From assembly GCF_964355755.1 (NCBI RefSeq), contig NC_092679.1, positions 17,846,932 to 17,910,931 of the forward strand: a stretch of 64,000 bases of DNA, read 5' to 3'. Below, in pieces: positions 12,401 through 23,300 of the stretch. Positions within the stretch are counted from its first letter, which is position 1, and every line of letters begins with the position of its first letter. This stretch comes from Antedon mediterranea (lineage: Eukaryota > Echinodermata > Crinoidea > Comatulida > Antedonidae). The position numbers were made by a program, and so were the translations under genes. The notes beneath the pieces were generated by a model. It was not told the DNA's origin, searched no databases, and was given only the letters and a program-made list of their open reading frames with translations.

Positions 12401-15400
12401 ACCTAGTTTTTTGGTCACATGTCATGAAACGCGATACTCTGTTTTACCACCGCAAACCTCTCGCATGTTTTTTTTACTCGGTACGAGGGGGATGGCTACA
12501 AAACAGTGTACCTGAATTTTGCGTCACATGAAACGTAATACAGCTCTAAACTGTTCCCACGGTTCGCACGTTTTTCCCCTCCAAATTCTGGTCGGGTCTT
12601 TTGTCGTAATAATAATTTACAAAGGCCTATGTTAAATCTTAACATGGAATATATATTTATTTTGCATATATTTTGTTGGTGTCCTAGCCAAGGTGTTGTT
12701 TTTATAATTCGCTAAAAAGGTAGGATTGAATCATGTAGGCCGCCAAAACTCTCTCTGCGTGAGCTGAGGGCCCGATTTCGTCTCGTCAGCGGATGTCCTG
12801 CCAAATTAGGACAACCGATGTGTAGGGCGGCTACAAAAATTAACGTCTAGGAATAGGATTTTAATTAGCCAACAATACATGTTTGTTTCCATTGTTTATG
12901 CTCCTAACTAAAGGCGATGACATTGGTGTTTACAAATTACTAACCCTACGAACCACAGTACGATCGACGCGTAGATATTATTATAAAATCGTAGGCATGG
13001 CAACGAACAAAACTTTGGAAATTACAGGATATGTTTAGCCATGGAGGAAATTTTTTCCTCCATGGTTTAGCGAACAATGACCTACGATCTATTTACGCGT
13101 AGGCTACGAAAGGTTACGCGTATATACAAAGCAGTAATTTCTTTCTGTACCGTAAAAATAATAGATCTTGCGTGAATATAAGTGGCGCATCAGGACCAGT
13201 GCCTAAATGTGCATAACCCAAATTAATTTAATTCTTCAGTGCTGAATTTTTATGTGCTCAGAAATCGATTGAAACAACCTATAATTACTCAAAAAACGCC
13301 CCCCCCCCCCAAAGCGGGGCCATTGGCGGCCCCCCTGACCCCCAGCCTAAGGTTGTACTGTATTTCATTTTTATACACACCCCCCCCCCCCCCCCCACCT
13401 AAACTAAAAACGGATCTGCGCGGATGGGGTTTGAGGGAAGGGGGTTAGTTGTCGATGAAAATGTGCTACTAAAAAAATTGGTGGTGCTACCAAAAATTAT
13501 TATGAGCCATCATACAAATTTGATAGTGCTACCAAGTAAAAAAGTTAATTTGCAGCCCTGATCAATTAAAGGAAACAATTACCATGCGGTAGCTTATTTC
13601 TACCTCAAAATTGGGTACAGTATTTGGAAACTCGGACTGGGCATGCTCAAACCCTAAAGCATGGCTGGGAGAAGAGAGTCTATGAGACATGTAATCTAGT
13701 CTGTAAGACCTGTTATTTATCATTGAAAAATGATCAAATCCTTCTTCTATGATAAATAGTTTTGGCAAATGGTGTGTGTATACCCCAAAGAGTCAAGCGG
13801 CGTTTTTTGTAAGAAATATTTATTGTTTTTAACAGGGTAAAGAAGATAAATTTTCTCAAGCTTATCAACCAAAGAGAATGATACTGAAGGCTCAAAGTGA
13901 TACGTCATTAGCTCATCTGTTAGCAGCAAGAGAAGGTAATGAACAACACTAGAACACGAAGCACATGAAATTTGCTAACTGGGGTTTATTTATTATTATT
14001 TATTTTTTATACTGGGTATCTTTATACTGGGTAGCCTGTAGACTCATGATAACCCCCTATTCTTTAAGGAATGAATCAGATGTGTACACTGGACCTATGG
14101 TATATAGTCCTTATCCGAGAAGACTTGTTTTACCACCAGAACCATGGGGCGAGTGAGCCTCGAACCCTTGCCAATGTTATGGCTTCGTAATACGGTCTTA
14201 ACCGCTCGGCCACTCACTAAAAATGTGTCTATTTCATTTCAGATTTAACAATGCAGAATAGGACAAGTGATAAACGAGTTAGGACCAACACACAGACACC
14301 AATAACAAAAGTGCTCATGGGAAGGGTAAGTGACATTTTAAATAATTAAATGTCATTATATCTAATAGGGACCGAGAAATGCAGTTGTTTGTTGTGACAA
14401 AAATGACTTATATTGACGCCGACAGTAACATTTTAACTGTGTATACCTAAATTTCAGGTGGGAATGTTAGCTATATTTAAAATTAAAACAATTATAATAG
14501 GCGCTATAAAAACAACTTATTAGCTATCATATATTACATTGCATCTATGCCCATTTAAAGCATGTTTACAACGGTCGAGCTATGTTAATAATTTCTCTGT
14601 GTTAATCTTTCAGGTACCAGATAGAGGAGGGCGCCCTCAAGAGGCTACACCACCACCCCCCGAGATGCCTGCATTTAAAAAGAGACAAGAAGGGGGTCAA
14701 GGAGGTATGTCATAATCAATTGTTTTGTAAATTCTTTTTGGTGGATTTATTTAGTGTTGGTAGTATTTTAATTATATGCAAATTTCTGTTATGAATATAT
14801 TTACATTATAGGTGGTAGAGGAGGCCATGGGCGAGGTGGAGCAGGAAAGGTGCAAGGAGGTAAGTTTTAAGGAACTTTTTCTTTTGTTTTTTAACAAGGT
14901 CCCCTCCAAATAAATTTCCTGTTTCTGTTACTGTAAATTGACAGTATTTCCTTCAAATATAGACCCGATAATGATTTTTAATGTAACATTTTTTTTAAAT
15001 CCAGTCAGACGAAACAAGACTTTTATTGGGGTCCTGAATCCTTACCTATAAGTCTATTCAGAACACCTGAATTTTCTGAAAACTATAGGCAATCCATGAT
15101 TGAAAACTAAAAAGCCATGATTCAAAGTAACAATGTTATATGAAATCTTTTAGGTTGGAGTAGTGGCGGTGGACAAAGCTGGGATAGTGGTGGAGGAAGC
15201 AGTTGGAATCAAGGAGGAGGCGGCTACAAAGGGAAGGGTCGGGGAGCCTACCAAGGGGGTAGAGGTGGGTACCAGGGAGGTGGGGGTGGAAACCAAGGAG
15301 GTGGGGGTGGATACCAAGGAAGTGGGGGTGGATACCAAGGAAGTGGGGGTGGATACCAAGGCGGTGGGGGATACCAAGGGGGTAGTGGAGGTTATCAAGG

Positions 15401-15446
15401 AGGGCGTGGCAACAAGAGGAGAGGAGGGCGTGGTAGCTACAATTAA
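3418..15446 (+). CDS. FAM98: FAM98 family protein (FAM98A/B-like), complete, 10 exons, 446 aa
   Basis: FAM98 proteins belong to the tRNA-splicing ligase complex with RTCB, DDX1 and CGI-99, and bind RNA through a glycine-rich tail. Coding exons: 3418-3464, 9592-9740, 9997-10214, 10443-10637, 10788-10904, 13836-13935, 14243-14325, 14614-14704, 14812-14859, 15154-15446. All borders are GT-AG and the lengths sum to 1341. Exon 1 gives MSLLQNGVLDSLDDLG and joins in frame to YDGPLTEEDAF. The conserved core follows: SSPEFTTLVSWI, EMEVSGFLKEMHCP, CVDLALSKPP, LLKRLDVTVQSFCWS, SLAHLLAARE, VLMGRVPDRGGRP and PPPPEMPAFKKRQ. The tail is GGxxGGGYQG-type repeats, richer in tyrosine and glutamine than in RGG. 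Intron 1 (6.1 kb) and intron 5 (2.9 kb) are inflated by transposons. The 3' end of the coding sequence is duplicated just past the stop. Confidence 0.95.
3786..4218. mobile_element. 433-bp foldback (MITE-like) element with 8-bp target duplication
   Basis: The left end (GGTGTCTGATCATTTCGGCC) and the reverse complement of the right end share CATTTCGGCCGCC and then about 70 bp of matching inverted sequence, including GGTTATGGAA and AGGACAAAATATG. The element is flanked by a perfect direct repeat ATGTCATT at 3778-3785 and 4219-4226. It has no coding capacity. An 8-bp duplication fits hAT, P or Merlin type transposases. It sits in FAM98 intron 1. Confidence 0.85.
4262..5330. repeat. Left inverted arm with six subterminal repeats of ~135-170 bp
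   Basis: A block of the form GTGTCAAACAATTCAGAAG, then TTTATATTCACTCTAATGAA, recurs near 4470, 4622, 4791, 4938, 5100 and 5234. The TTTTGACCTTTGACCTATTA and ATCTCGGTAACCA segments alternate between copies. Copies decay toward the inner side. Confidence 0.85.
6835..8061 (-). mobile_element. hAT-type element, 6-bp target duplication, inserted in the PIN-CXC gene
   Basis: The ends are inverted copies: CAGGGACGCAGCCAG at the left and CAGGGGCGCAGCCAG read from the right. They are flanked by ACATTA at 6829-6834 and 8062-8067. Cutting it out rejoins two halves of one recognisable protein family, which confirms the borders. It contains a truncated transposase on the minus strand and, near its left end, a GC-rich block with GCGAGCGAAGCGAGC. 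Confidence 0.88.
7455..7989 (-). pseudogene. Truncated, frameshifted hAT transposase (C-terminal part only)
   Basis: The upstream piece (7657-7989) shows MRQQYRSNHPGDTVEDYYR and continues to DVFPNVRALLLIA. A frame change then joins it to 7455-7652, which carries the hAT C-terminal dimerisation signature PVTSAEAERSFSTW, LRNHMSYEQLSGLCLMNIH. It resembles the ZMYM1-like hAT group. The catalytic N-terminal two thirds are missing, so this copy is non-autonomous. Confidence 0.85.
8690..9443. repeat. Right inverted arm of the composite transposon
   Basis: Reverse-complement counterpart of 4262-5330. It carries the same subterminal blocks in opposite orientation (AATATGAGTCTTCTGAAT near 8866, CATTGACCTTCTGAGTAG near 9038, AATATGGGTCTTCTGAAT near 9194). 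It ends AGATTGACTGGACTA at 9443 and is shorter than the left arm. Confidence 0.85.
9753..9891. mobile_element. MITE family A copy 1 (AAGCTCTGTCTACACTATC ends)
   Basis: First of 17 copies in the window of a 115-175 bp palindromic element. The ends are AAGCTCTGTCTACACTATC and its inverse, and the inner arms read GTGATGTGCCCATATATGG. The flanks are often TA on both sides, suggesting a TA-targeting transposase. This copy is in FAM98 intron 2. Confidence 0.85.
10985..11140 (+). mobile_element. tRNA-derived SINE
   Basis: The head has an A-box-like TAGTTTGGTGG and, about 45 bp on, a B-box-like GGTTCAATCC. A non-tRNA body ends in an A/T-rich AATAAATTATAAAA tail. It lies in FAM98 intron 5. The head resembles the monomer tandemly amplified at 58301-59040. 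Confidence 0.7.
11299..13560. mobile_element. 2.26-kb hAT-like non-autonomous element, 5-bp target duplication
   Basis: The left end CAGCGCTGCAAATTAA and the inverted right end CAGGGCTGCAAATTAA match at 15 of 16 positions. ATCAA flanks both sides (11294-11298, 13561-13565). No transposase is recognisable. The element includes two poly-C runs near 13298 and 13380, and a short perfect hairpin at 13039-13065. It makes up most of FAM98 intron 5. Confidence 0.75.
13039..13065. repeat. Short perfect hairpin, family B copy 1
   Basis: CCATGGAGGAAA and its exact inverse TTTCCTCCATGG are separated by 3 bases. TTTAG flanks both sides, resembling a target duplication. Confidence 0.65.
14037..14216 (-). 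mobile_element. tRNA-Leu/Ser-derived SINE, reverse orientation
   Basis: Read on the minus strand it starts GTGAGTGGCCGAGCGGTTAA (A box), continues to AGGGTTCGAGGCTC (B box), then a body with AAGTCTTCTCGGATAAGGAC. The same body occurs in the copy at 30072. The sequence between the boxes does not fold like a functional tRNA. It lies in FAM98 intron 6. Confidence 0.82.
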
Positions 15447-15540
15447 CAATGCTGAAATATATGAGGTTATCAAGGAGGGCGTGGCAACAAGAGGAGAGGA
15501 GGGCGTGTTGGCTACAATTAACAATGCTGAAATATGCTAG
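15391..15540 (+). repeat. 75-bp tandem duplication of the FAM98 3' coding end and stop codon
   Basis: The block beginning GAGGTTATCAAGGAGGGCG and running through the stop codon to AACAATGCTGAAATAT appears twice, 75 bp apart. The second copy (about 15464-15537) is past the stop at 15444-15446. It differs in a few bases, for instance GTTGGC where the first has GTAGC. Confidence 0.92.
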
Positions 15541-16640
15541 TGTACTTAATAGAAAGGCTGAAATCTAATATTTTTGTTTTGCAATAGTATCTTATTCAGG
15601 TATAAATACAGTATATTCAGAGATCTGTTTAACACATTGATGTTGATTTCATTATAAATATAAGGTGCCTTGGAAACGCATAGTACTTAATGCATTGTCC
15701 TTTTAATCTGTCTACTGTAGATCTTCATAATATGTACTATTATTTATTATCATCATTTATTACTATCTCAGTTTGTGCTGATATTCCATATTCAAGTATG
15801 ATAAGAGGATGCTTAGTACATTATGTAAAAATGTCCTTAAATGTAAATGCAGTAAGACCCCTATTAGGGGTTGTTATCCAACAAATTGTCCCTTGAAAAG
15901 GCTTTGGCTGTAATGGTAAAATATTTATTGTTTCACAGAAAAGTCTTCCTTTATACAGGTGTCCCAAAGGAGGTGTTCTACTATATTTGAATAGGCCTAT
16001 TGCGATGCACTTAAGAAAACTTAATTTCTACTGAAATGTATTTTTAAATGGTTTTAATTACTGTAATGCAAATTAAGCCTCTTTGAGAATTTGTTTTGTA
16101 TGTATTTCAGGATTAAACAAACTGTGTTACATTAATTTCTAAAAACTGCTTCTAAAGCAGATCTCTTTGGTGTGCTAAAATTCTAAAGTACATATTAGAA
16201 CAATTTTTCCTTTCACTGTTCTATAGAACAATTTATTTAAATACAGTCTACATTTTTGTTGGGATTTAAACCATACTTTTGCTGAATTCATAGTATTCTT
16301 TGCATTACCTATTATTTTCATCATACATTATGAATTTTACCTTTTAATGTCAAATAAGTTGACAGTTTATATCTACTATCATTATTTATTAATGCCAGAG
16401 TATGGCATGTGTGAGAAAAAAATATTAATAACAAAAATATAATCCAAATAGAGTACTGTATATATTTTGTGTGTAGTCTTTAGTTATGTTTTGGGCGGGT
16501 CAACTTCAACAGCATTCAATCATTTACATTTTTTAACTGTGACTTTAAAATTAATGTTATAAAATCAATGTATGAAAAAAACTTTGTCCGAACCTAAAAC
16601 TAGAGGGCGCATGTCATGTCATGAATCAACAAAAAACAAC
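15447..16640. other. FAM98 3' UTR and spacer before PSMD8
   Basis: This contains the duplicated coding end and one copy of a TIR repeat at 15849-15993. The rest is AT-rich unique-looking sequence. The FAM98 3' UTR should end here, but I see no clear AATAAA in it. The PSMD8 promoter must lie in the last few hundred bases. Confidence 0.5.
15849..15993. mobile_element. MITE family C copy 1 (GTAGAACCCCTATTAAGGGG type)
   Basis: It begins AGTAAGACCCCTATTAGGGG and ends GGTGTCCCAAAGGAGGTGTTCTACTA. These ends and internal order match the copies at 40393 and 49501. Confidence 0.55.
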
Positions 16641-19350
16641 ATGGCGACAATGAAAGAAGCAGTGTCATTATACGAAGTTTTAAGTGCAGAATGGAGAAAG
16701 AAAAAGCCAAATCTAGACAAATGTGAAGGGATACTACAAAAGCTTAAGGTAGTTTGAATATGTGTTGTGAATTAGGGGATATTTCCTCGTAATGTTATAC
16801 TTGTATTAAAGCATTTTTACTTAGGCCTGGTCTCTCGGTCAAAAGTAGAGATGCAAGTGTGAGCGCCGCCTGCAGGACCGCCGGGTCATGCATATTAATC
16901 TGCGCCCGATGTAGGCCTAGCCATGATTGTTGAGGTCAATGTTTAACATTATATTGATAACACTCCTGGTATGTTAATGAAATAGGTCACAGTTGTCTGA
17001 TCATTTTGTCGGCCGCCGGTTATGAATGCATAAATTTAAAATCTTTTTTATTTACCATGTCCGGCCGTGCCCATAAATGATTGTCTTACCGGGACAGTCA
17101 CAGTGCATTTTGGCCTCAATATAATATATACAGTATTGGCCTAGTTATCTAGTAGGGGCTGGTAAGGTATGCCTAGCTAGCTAGGCTAAATTATATAGTA
17201 ACTAATATTATAAAATATCTTTAATTTAAATGGAAAAAGTTTGTCTTTTTATTGCAGATCTCTCTCATACAGTTATCATTCTTGCCAACGGATGAATGTA
17301 AACCATCAGAAAAAGAATTGATTATTGCTAGTAAGCTAATTTGCATTTTTGGGAAAAGTATAAGGTTTAATTACAATAATGATAACTTTCTTCTCAATTC
17401 CTATAATTTACTATTCAATTTCTTGTGTTTTTAGGAGGTATTCTAGAAATCGGTGTGCAGTGGAGCGTCCTCCGCGGTGATACAGCATCTTTTGAGCGTT
17501 ATATGGCACAATTGAAACCCTACTATTTTGACTATAAGTAAGTAAACTCTAGTATCGAATCTATGACTATAGTAAAGAAAAATTTAAACATTTTGTTTGT
17601 CTTTACTCCTCTCAAAATCTAATCTGCCATTTATTTTATTAAGAGAGTCAATTTTGAAACAATACTTTTTTTATATTTTAACTTGAGTTTAAAATTATAC
17701 ATATAGCTAACAACATAAAAAGCTGTGAAAAATATGAAAATTAGCGCCCCTAATGGTTTATTATGATTTTATACACAATACAATCATAGATTTCTGTTAG
17801 CCATTTCCCTCTATTGTAGGGTGGGTGTCAAAAAGATATTGGTGGTGCGGGAAAAATATAACAGTACTTTCAGATGTTCAGTAGTTTATTGTGCTTAAAT
17901 TAAAGAAAGACTTTGAAGGTAGGTGTCCCCCTACACACCACTGCCCAGCAAAATAACATCATCTTGCACTATTATTTTTTTATCTTTTAGAGATAAAATA
18001 CCAGAATCATCATACAAGTTACAACTTCTTGGCTTAAATCTGTTGTATCTCTTATCACAAAATAGACTTGCAGAATTTCATACAGTAAGTACAGTGCTTG
18101 GAGTTTAGTACTGGCCTGGTGGGCTAGTACTAGCCTGGTGGACTAGTACTAGCCTACTGTAGTCTGGTGAGTTAGTAAGTTAAATGTCTAGTATTACCTA
18201 GCCTGTTGCGCTATAGTAGTACTAGTCTGGTGGGCTAGTACTACTTAGCCTAGTGGGCTAGTACTAGCCTAGTCTGGTGGGCTAGTACTAGCCTACTGTA
18301 GTCTGGTGAGTTAGTAAGTTAAATGTCTAGTATTACCTAGCCTGTTGCGCTATAGTAGTACTAGTCTGGTGGGCTAGTACTACCTAGCCTAATGGGCTAG
18401 TACTAGCCTAATCTGGTGGGCTAGTACTACCTAGCCTGCATAAAAATTATACTTAACTGTCTTTCAATAATTTTGCGAAACATAAGGAAACTATTGCCAA
18501 AAGATCCAACAATTCAGTAAAATATTTGACTATGAAAATTAATTTTGTTATTTTCTTATATTTTATCAGGAGTTAGAATTGCTACCAGCTACAGAAATAC
18601 TAAATAATATTTACATCAAGCACCCTGTTTCAATGGAACAGTACTTGATGGAAGGCAGTTATAATAAGGTATAAAGTATATCTTTGTTTTTAAATATTTT
18701 TCTATTTAAAAAATAAAAATAAAATACACTACATTTCTAATTGAAGTCAAGACCACTAATGTACATTAATAAAACAGGATTAACATATATTTTGGATCCA
18801 TTAGGTGTTTCTTGCTAAAGGCAACGTACCAGCGGATAGCTACAATTTCTTCATTGACATTCTACTGGATACAATTCGACTAGAGATTGCTGCATGTGCT
18901 GTCAAGGCATACGAAAGAATTGCTTTGACAGAAGCTACAAGACTTCTATTCTTTAAAACAGTAAAGGAAGCAAAAGAATTTGGTCAGGCTGTAAGTTAAT
19001 ATTATTTATTGGATATCTCCAGGGTTTTCCTGGGTTGTTTGTTTTTTTATGTCATTGGGAGAACTTTAAACATTCGCCCGCAAAAGTTTACAGCATTCCA
19101 AAATATACCCAGTTTTGTGTTTAATGAGGACACCATGCCTACATTTATTTACCAGTCAAATGATGTTGAATGCTTGGCTATTTCTCAAGTCACATTTCTG
19201 TGTCTCCTTTTTTAGCAAAACTGGAATTTAAAAGATGATGGTTACTTATACTTTACTAACGACGAGGAAAAGACGGAGGAGGTGATACCGGCACACGAAC
19301 TGGCAGAACAAACGATAGAGTATGCACGCGAATTAGAAATGATTGTATAA
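16641..19350 (+). CDS. PSMD8: 26S proteasome non-ATPase regulatory subunit 8 (Rpn12), complete, 7 exons, 265 aa
   Basis: Rpn12 is a PCI-domain subunit of the lid of the 19S regulatory particle, and its incorporation completes lid assembly. Exons: 16641-16748, 17258-17330, 17435-17537, 17991-18084, 18570-18668, 18805-18990, 19216-19350 (798 bp in total, all GT-AG, all frames continuous). Recognisable blocks are [99 protein letters not shown] and the invariant C-terminal [11 protein letters not shown] chose the ATG at 16641 ([12 protein letters not shown]) because it gives the usual length. Two further in-frame ATGs at 16572 and 16611 would lengthen the N terminus. Intron 4 holds a minisatellite and intron 1 a foldback relic. 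Confidence 0.96.
16986..17115. mobile_element. Relic related to the 433-bp foldback element
   Basis: GGTCACAGTTGTCTGATCAT followed by CGGCCGCCGGTTATG matches the reversed right end of the element at 3786-4218. A weak inverted counterpart (AGTCACAGTGCATTTTGGCC) closes it. No clean target duplication is visible. It lies in PSMD8 intron 1. Confidence 0.5.
18107..18439. repeat. Minisatellite of GGGCTAGTACTAGCCT words in PSMD8 intron 4
   Basis: Short units such as TGGTGGGCTAGTACTAGCC alternate with a longer segment (AGTTAGTAAGTTAAATGTC) that occurs twice about 140 bp apart, so the array has a higher-order duplication. Confidence 0.85.
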
Positions 19351-20334
19351 AATGGACTAGTATTCATAATTTTGCACTTTATTTGGACATTTAAGGAAGA
19401 TATTTGTGCCTGTTACATCATTTCAACTTTTGTGAAATCGGTATATTTATGTATACGTCAATGTTGTCTAGTATGACCAAATTACAAGAAGAAAAAGTAA
19501 AAAGAGTTGTGTTTTTTTTTTTTAAAGAACTGAAAATATCAGAATTGATGATAATGCGAGTGTATAGTATCATTAATATGGAAATATAAGATGGTCAAAA
19601 TATAATTCATTTGCTTATAAACAGGGATTATTTAGTCGATAAATCTGTAAAATGCACTTCTCAAAATTATACTACAGGTATAATTATTTATACAGCGGCA
19701 TTATTGAAAGATTACAACATTTTGACACGCATGCATAGTACAGGAAATTTGTAAAAAAATGGTCAAATAAAATGGTTACTATACGTCTATAAGATGATGA
19801 TAAAGCAATATATGTGCAAATATAGCATATTATTGCATAATAATAGTTGTTTAAAAAGCGCATGGTTTAGACATTTTTCGAAAAAACTATAGTACAAGAA
19901 TTTTTTTTCCAAAAATGACCAAATTTCGCCCTTTATTAGTTTTTGACATAAATTGTTACTAAAGGTCTAATAATAATAATATAGCACAATATATGTGCAT
20001 ATATAGCAAAATAATGCATAATAATAGTATTACTATTATATTACAGGGATTTTTTCGAAAAATGGCAAAATTTTGACCTTTTTTTTATTTTTCACATAAA
20101 TGGTTAGTATACGTCTATAAGATAACTATAACGCAATATATGCGCATATATAGCAATATCATTGCATAATAATATTAATTTAAAAAGTGCATATTTTGGC
20201 CATTTAAAAAAAATCCCTGTACTATAATAATAGTAATACTATTATTATGCAATAATATTGCTATATATGTGAATATATTGTGCTATAATTATCTTTTAGA
20301 CCTTTAGTAACCATTTATGTCAAACGTCTACAAT
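19351..20334. other. PSMD8 3' flank grading into diverged satellite
   Basis: The first ~300 bp should hold the PSMD8 3' UTR; an AATAAA occurs near 19766. From about 19680, fragments such as ATGGTTACTATACGTCTATAA and AGCATATTATTGCATAATAA recur with inverted partners. These are older, diverged relatives of the satellite that follows. Confidence 0.6.
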
Positions 20335-23300
20335 AGTACAGGGAAATTTTAGAAAAACGCCCGAATTTCGACCCTTTTATTTTTTGACATAAATGGTTAG
20401 TATAGTATAATAAACATGCGCAGAGTCGAATAATGCGTTCTGCGCATGTCAATTGTGCTATAGTAACTACTTTTGACATAAATGGTTACTATAGCATAAT
20501 AAATATGCGCAGAGTCGAATAATGCGTTCTGCGCATGTCAATTGTGCTATAGTAACCAGTTTTATCGAAAAATAAAAAGGTCGAAAATTTGCCATTTAAA
20601 AAAAAAAATCTCTGTACTATAGTACAGGGAAATTTTCGAAAAACGCCCAAATTTCGACCCTTTTATTTTTTGATATAAATGGTTACTATAGCATAATAAA
20701 CATGCGCAGAGTCGAATAATGCGTTCTGCGCATGTCAATTGTGCTATAGTAACTACTTTTGACATAAATGGTTACTATAGCATAATAAACATGCGCAGAG
20801 TCGAATAATGCGTTCTGCGCATGTCAATTGTGCTATAGTAACCAGTTTTATCGAAAAATAAAGAGGTCGAAAATTGGCCATTTTTTCGAAAAAAATCCCT
20901 GTACTATAGTACAGATAAATTTTCGAAAAACGCCCGAATTTCGACCCTTATATTTTTTGACATAAATGGTTACTATAGTATAATAAACATGCGCAGAGTC
21001 GAATAATGCGTTCTGCGCATGTCAATTGTGCTAGAGTAACTACTTTTCACATGAATGGTTACTATAGCATAATAAACATGCGCAGAGTCGAATAATAAGT
21101 TCTGCGCATGTCAATTGTGCTATAGTAACCAGTTTTATCTAAAAATAAAAAGGTCGAAAATTGGCCATTTTTTCGCAAAAAATCCCTGTACTATAATAGT
21201 ACAGGGAAATTTTCGAAAAACGCCCGAATTTCGACCCTTTTATTTTTTGACATAAATGGTTACTATAGTATAATAAACATGCGCAGAGTCGAATAATGCG
21301 TTCTGCGCATGTCAATTTTGCTATAGTAACTACTTTTGACATAAATGGTTACTATAGCATAATAAACATGCGCAGAGTCGAATAATGGGTTCTGCGCATG
21401 TCAATTGTGCTATAGTAACCAGTTTTATCAAAAAATAAAAAGGTCGAAAATTGGCCATTTTTTCGAAAAAATCCCTATACTATAGTACAGGGAAATTTTC
21501 GAAAAACGCCCGAATTTCGACCCTTTTATTTTTTGATATAAATGGTTACTATAGCATAATAAACATGCGCAGAGTCGAATAATGCGTTCTGCGCATGTAA
21601 ATTGTGCTATAGTAACTACTTTTCACATGAATGGTTACTATAGCATAATAAACATGCGCAGAGTCGAATAATGGGTTCTGCGCATGTCAATTGTGCTATA
21701 GTAACCAGTTTTATCGAAAAATAAAAAGGTCGAAAATTTGCCATTTTTTCGAAAAAATCCATGTACTATATAGTACAGGGAAATTTTCGAAAAACGCCCG
21801 AATTTCGACCCTTTTATTTTTGGACATAAATGGTTACTATAGTATAATAAACATGCGCAGAGTTGAATAATGCGTTCTGCGCATGTCAATTGTGCTATAG
21901 TAACTACTTTTGACATAAATAGTTACTATAGCATAATAAACATGCGAAGAGTCGAATAATGCGTTCTGCACATGTCAATTGTGCTATAGTAACCAGTTTT
22001 ATCGAAAAATAAAAAGGTCGAAAATTTGACATTTTTTCGAAAAAATCCCTGTACTATAGTACAGGGAAATTTTCGAAAAACGCCCGAATTTCGACCCTTT
22101 TATTTTTTGACATAAATGGTTACTATAGCATAATAAACATGCGCAGAGTCGAATAATGGGTTCTGCGCATGTCAATTGTGCTATAGTATACCAGTTTTAT
22201 CGAAAAATAAAAAGGTCAAAAATTGGCCATTTTTTGGAAAAAATCCCTGTACTATAGTACAGGGAAATTTTCGAAAAACGCCCGAATTTCGACCCTTTTA
22301 TTTTTTGATATAAATGGTTACTATAGCATAATAAACATGCGCAGAGTCGAATAATGCGTTCTGCGCATGTCAATTGTGCTATAGTAACTACTTTTGACAT
22401 AAATGGTTACTATAGCATAATAAACATGCGCAGAGTCGAATAATGCGTTCTGCGCATGTCAGTTGTGCTATAGTAACCAGTTTTATCGAAAAATAAAAAG
22501 GTCAAAAATTTGCCATTTTTTCGAAAAAATCCCTGTACTATAGTACAGATAAATTTTCGAAAAACGCCCGAATTTCGACCCTTTTATTTTTTGACATAAA
22601 TGGTTACTATAGTATAATAAACATGCGCAGAGTCGAATAATGGGTTCTGCGCATGTCAATCAATTGTGCTATAGTAACCAGTTTTATCGAAAAATAAAAA
22701 GGTCGAAAATTGGCCATTTTTTCGAAAAAATCCCTGTACTATAGTACAGGGAAATTTTCGAAAAACGCCCGAATTTCGACCCTTTTATTTTTTGACATAA
22801 ATGGTTACTATAGTATAATAAACGTGCGCAGAGTCGAATAATGCGTTCTGCGCATGTCAATTTTGCTATAGTAACTACTTTTGACATAAATGGTTACTAT
22901 AGCATAATAAACATGCGCAGAGTCGAATAATGGGTTCTGCGCATGTCAATTGCGCTATAGTAACCAGTTTTATCGAAAAATAAAAAGGTCGGAAATTGGC
23001 CATTTTTTGAAAAAAAATCCCTGTACTAAAAGTACAGAGAAATTTTCGAAAAACGCCCGAATTTCGACCCTTTTATTTTTTGACATAAATGGTTACTATA
23101 GCATAATAAACATGCGCAGAGTCGAATAATGCGTTCTGTGCATGTCAATTGTGCTATAGTAACTGCTTTTGACATAAATGGTTACTATGGCATAATAAAC
23201 ATGCGCAGAGTCGAAAAATGCGTTCTGCACATGTCAATTGTGCTATAGTAACCAGTTTTATCGAAAAATAAAAAGGTCGGAAATTGGCCATTTTTTGAAA

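Noticed and set aside
13239-13448. 69-aa proline-rich ORF
   Set aside because: It comes from poly-C runs in a non-coding hAT element.
15150-15540. Antisense and alternative-frame ORFs of ~125 aa (VSTPTSLV and VGVDTKEV repeats)
   Set aside because: Shadows of the glycine-rich FAM98 last exon, read in other frames.
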